A stretch of 34,760 nucleotides of DNA from Bacteroidia bacterium (lineage in GTDB: Bacteria > Bacteroidota > Bacteroidia > NS11-12g > UBA9320), in NCBI GenBank assembly GCA_029253325.1, contig JAQWZS010000002.1:1-34760 (forward strand), in the 5' to 3' direction. Position 1 is the first letter of the stretch. The number at the start of each line of letters is the position of its first letter. Of this stretch, positions 33,344 through 34,760 are shown in pieces. The notes below the pieces were generated by a model. The model ran no database searches, was not told where the DNA came from, and worked only from the letters and a program-made list of their open reading frames with translations. The position numbers were made by a program, and so were the translations under genes.

Positions 33344-33604
33344 TTAGCTCCAGCGTTTTAATTTTGGGATATTAAGTGTGATTAGGCCTGCTACAAACCC
33401 AGGAAACCCTATATCTTTTAATTTATCTTTAATGAATGCTTGCATCTTTTTTGGAGTGTCAATTTCGATGTTTTGGAATCTGCCATGTACATAACAATAA
33501 GAACAATAGAGTATGCTTTTTGAGCCATCAATGTTTGTGCCACCACCCATTTTGTCCTTTTTAAGCGGCATGCCGCAACTTTGACAAAGTTTATAATTTT
33601 TCAT
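33344..33604 (-). CDS. small zinc-ribbon protein
   Basis: The 86 residues carry a four-cysteine zinc ribbon: LCQSCGMPL (Cys 7, 10) and LYCSYCYVHGRF (Cys 34, 37), with GGGTNIDGSKS between. This matches the putative zinc ribbon family (PF12674 type) whose members are often stand-alone and of unknown function. The remaining residues form a helix region (TPKKMQAFIKDKLKDIG) that is usual after this ribbon. Its ATG overlaps the stop of the 2OG oxygenase gene in an ATGA, so the two are translationally coupled. Confidence 0.85.
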   Translation of the reverse strand: MKNYKLCQSCGMPLKKDKMGGGTNIDGSKSILYCSYCYVHGRFQNIEIDTPKKMQAFIKDKLKDIGFPGFVAGLITLNIPKLKRWS

Positions 33605-34425
33605 TTGTTTCTTGATTTTAGCTTCTCAATGATGAAATCAGGAATGATTGAATTAGCTATATTTACTAGCTTATTGTAATACTCCATTTTACTGTTGTCT
33701 AGACCTTTTCTATTGCTAAAGGTTGTTGTTATTCTGTTTTTTTGACTCTCATTTAGTTCACTGATAGGTCTGCCGTTGGTGTAATAGTAAAGGGCTAATG
33801 ATTTACGACTGTTTCCTTCTGGACAATTCAATGGGTCTGGGTGACCATGCCAAGAATCTCCAGTGGTAGAGAACATGGCTGCTCGGTTAAATTTTGGAAG
33901 TATTTTGGATACACATTGACTCATATCTTTTTCCCATAATTCCAAATGACCGCCATATTCCTCTTCCCAGTCCTTATTGAGGTAGATTAAAAAATTTACT
34001 CTACGACTTAATTGAAGTTTTTTATTTTTATGAAAATCAACATGAACCTTGAGGAACCCTCCAGGTTTAATCTCGTGAAACCCTCCTCCTTCAAAGTAGG
34101 GGTCAGGGATCAAAGTTTCTTCAATACCCGTAATTTTTTGAAGAAACTCCAAGAAGGGCTGAGAATTTAAAAAATGAACCAACTTTTTAGTTTGATTACC
34201 AAAAGTGTACTCACCTTTGGTAGCGTATTTATCCTCATTAGGATTAGCATAGTATATTTTATCTTTGAGTTGATCAACTCTTGGGAATTCTTTAAGTACT
34301 TCCTCTAAGAAATTTTCGTCAAAGAAATCATCAATATATATGCTTGGAAATGGTTTGTTAGTTTGATAGGTGTTTGCCAGTTCGTTTGCTAATTTTTGAA
34401 GGTTAGTTTTCGAAGAGTTTAGCAT
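33601..34425 (-). CDS. 2-oxoglutarate/Fe(II)-dependent oxygenase, prolyl-4-hydroxylase-like
   Basis: The 274 residues fold as a double-stranded beta-helix dioxygenase. IYIDDFFDENFLEEVLKEFP is the typical N-terminal lead-in. The iron ligands are HVD (His 128, Asp 130) and the His of SWHGHPD (His 193), and Arg 207 in SRKSLALYYYT would bind 2-oxoglutarate. RRVNFLIYLNKDWEEEYGGHLELW is the family core strand. The hydroxylated substrate is unknown; relatives act on protein proline, free amino acids or lie in surface-polysaccharide loci. It leads a coupled pair with the zinc-ribbon gene. A weak -7 candidate (TAACCTTG, minus strand 34457-34464) is upstream. Confidence 0.88.
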   Translation of the reverse strand: MLNSSKTNLQKLANELANTYQTNKPFPSIYIDDFFDENFLEEVLKEFPRVDQLKDKIYYANPNEDKYATKGEYTFGNQTKKLVHFLNSQPFLEFLQKITGIEETLIPDPYFEGGGFHEIKPGGFLKVHVDFHKNKKLQLSRRVNFLIYLNKDWEEEYGGHLELWEKDMSQCVSKILPKFNRAAMFSTTGDSWHGHPDPLNCPEGNSRKSLALYYYTNGRPISELNESQKNRITTTFSNRKGLDNSKMEYYNKLVNIANSIIPDFIIEKLKSRNK

Positions 34426-34569
34426 AGTTAATTAAAATAGATAGTTTATTAAAATGCAAGGTTAGTCTTAGTTGGATTGTCTTTTTATGATTAAAATCAT
34501 GTTTTGTGTTAATTTATATCATAAAGTGGGCTAAAAGTATAGTCTGTTAAAGCACTAATTCGATTTATT

Positions 34570-34577
34570 TAAATTTG
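34570..34577 (+). promoter_or_regulatory. -7 promoter box of the NIF3-family gene, 4 nt from ATG
   Basis: TAAATTTG matches TAnnTTTG and ends 4 nt before the ATG at 34582, again implying a leaderless mRNA. No -33 box is obvious. Confidence 0.45.
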
Positions 34578-34581
34578 TGTC

Positions 34582-34760
34582 ATGCAATTGAAATCTATTA
34601 TAGATTATCTTGAATCTGTTGCCCCCCTTAAATATCAAGAGAGTTATGACAATAGTGGGCTCTTAGTTGGAGAAAAATCGTTGGATATAACCGGGGTACT
34701 CATCAGCTTAGACTGCACAGAAGAAATTGTTTCAGAAGCAATTAATGAAAAATGCAATTT
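34582..34760 (+). CDS. NIF3-family (Nif3-like dinuclear metal centre) protein, 5' part only
   Basis: About 59 codons are visible before the window ends. The translated start (MQLKSIIDYLESVAPLKYQE, then SYDNSGLLVGE, then ITGVLISLDCTEEIVSEAI) matches the N-terminus of the NIF3/YbgI/YqfO family, whose members form hexamers with a two-metal site. YDNSGL corresponds to the conserved WDNVGL region and LISLDCT to the following strand. The biochemical role of the family is unsettled. It is transcribed away from the 2OG oxygenase; the 156 nt between them hold only weak promoter words and an imperfect palindrome (34487-34500). Confidence 0.88.
   Translation, partial: MQLKSIIDYLESVAPLKYQESYDNSGLLVGEKSLDITGVLISLDCTEEIVSEAINEKCN

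Noticed and set aside
34487..34500. ATGATT-AA-AATCAT inverted repeat as an operator
   Set aside because: The arms are only 6 bp, in very AT-rich DNA, about 70 nt from the nearest promoter box; likely chance.
1..34760. Defence island, prophage, mobile element or CRISPR system
   Set aside because: No transposase, integrase, Cas, restriction or toxin-antitoxin genes, no spacer-repeat pattern and no long direct repeats next to the tRNAs were seen.

Overview
The window is AT-rich chromosomal DNA from a member of the Bacteroidota, most likely a flavobacterium-like, aerobic, probably aquatic lineage. Four things point there: a type IX secretion (T9SS) substrate with a gliding-motility-type C-terminal sorting domain, two PorG-like (DUF6089-type) outer-membrane proteins directly upstream of uppS-bamA, the Bacteroidota -7 promoter word TAnnTTTG in front of most transcription units, and tRNA genes that lack an encoded CCA. 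The genus cannot be fixed from the sequence. Most of the window is core metabolism and envelope biogenesis. I see no phage, insertion sequence, integron, toxin-antitoxin, CRISPR array or recognisable defence island, and no gene-free stretch longer than 300 bases.

Layout: 1-7.6 kb (minus strand) holds an alpha/beta hydrolase cut by the window edge, a PpiD/SurA-type periplasmic foldase, and a two-gene operon of a large T9SS-exported DUF7948/SBBP/PKD protein and a secreted BNR beta-propeller. 7.7-11.4 kb holds lysS facing an operon of an outer-membrane barrel and waaA (Kdo transferase). 11.5-14.4 kb is a tight nucleotide-sugar operon: UDP-glucose dehydrogenase, UDP-glucuronate decarboxylase and a WbpD-like acetyltransferase. 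14.5-17.2 kb holds tRNA-Asp with a strong terminator, accA behind a palindromic operator-like site, folK-wbqC and a small acidic membrane protein. 17.2-22.6 kb holds ldcA-gtrA, an acyl-CoA dehydrogenase, and a divergent pair of FAD amine oxidase and FabK/NMO-like flavoprotein, the latter coupled to an AlbA_2-domain protein. 22.6-27.7 kb is an outer-membrane assembly block: porG-like 1, porG-like 2, uppS, bamA. 27.7-31.5 kb holds mgsA with an odd truncated 3-hydroxyacyl-CoA dehydrogenase, ridA, tRNA-Phe and a two-gene membrane Fe-S oxidoreductase. 31.5-34.8 kb holds rlmG, a small exported protein, a 2OG-Fe(II) oxygenase coupled to a zinc-ribbon protein, and the start of a NIF3-family gene.

Together the genes serve envelope building (WaaA, UppS, BamA, PpiD, LdcA, WbpD/UXS/Ugd, PorG-like), lipid metabolism (AccA, FabK-like, acyl-CoA dehydrogenase, 3HCDH-like, and an HdrD-like complex that may return electrons from beta-oxidation to menaquinone) and translation (LysRS, RlmG, two tRNAs). 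The most unusual signals are regulatory: a perfect terminator hairpin that is also coding sequence for the hydrolase oxyanion region, a 19-bp perfect palindrome against the accA -7 box, and promoter words exactly 4 nt from start codons that predict leaderless mRNAs. No obviously novel multi-gene system was found.
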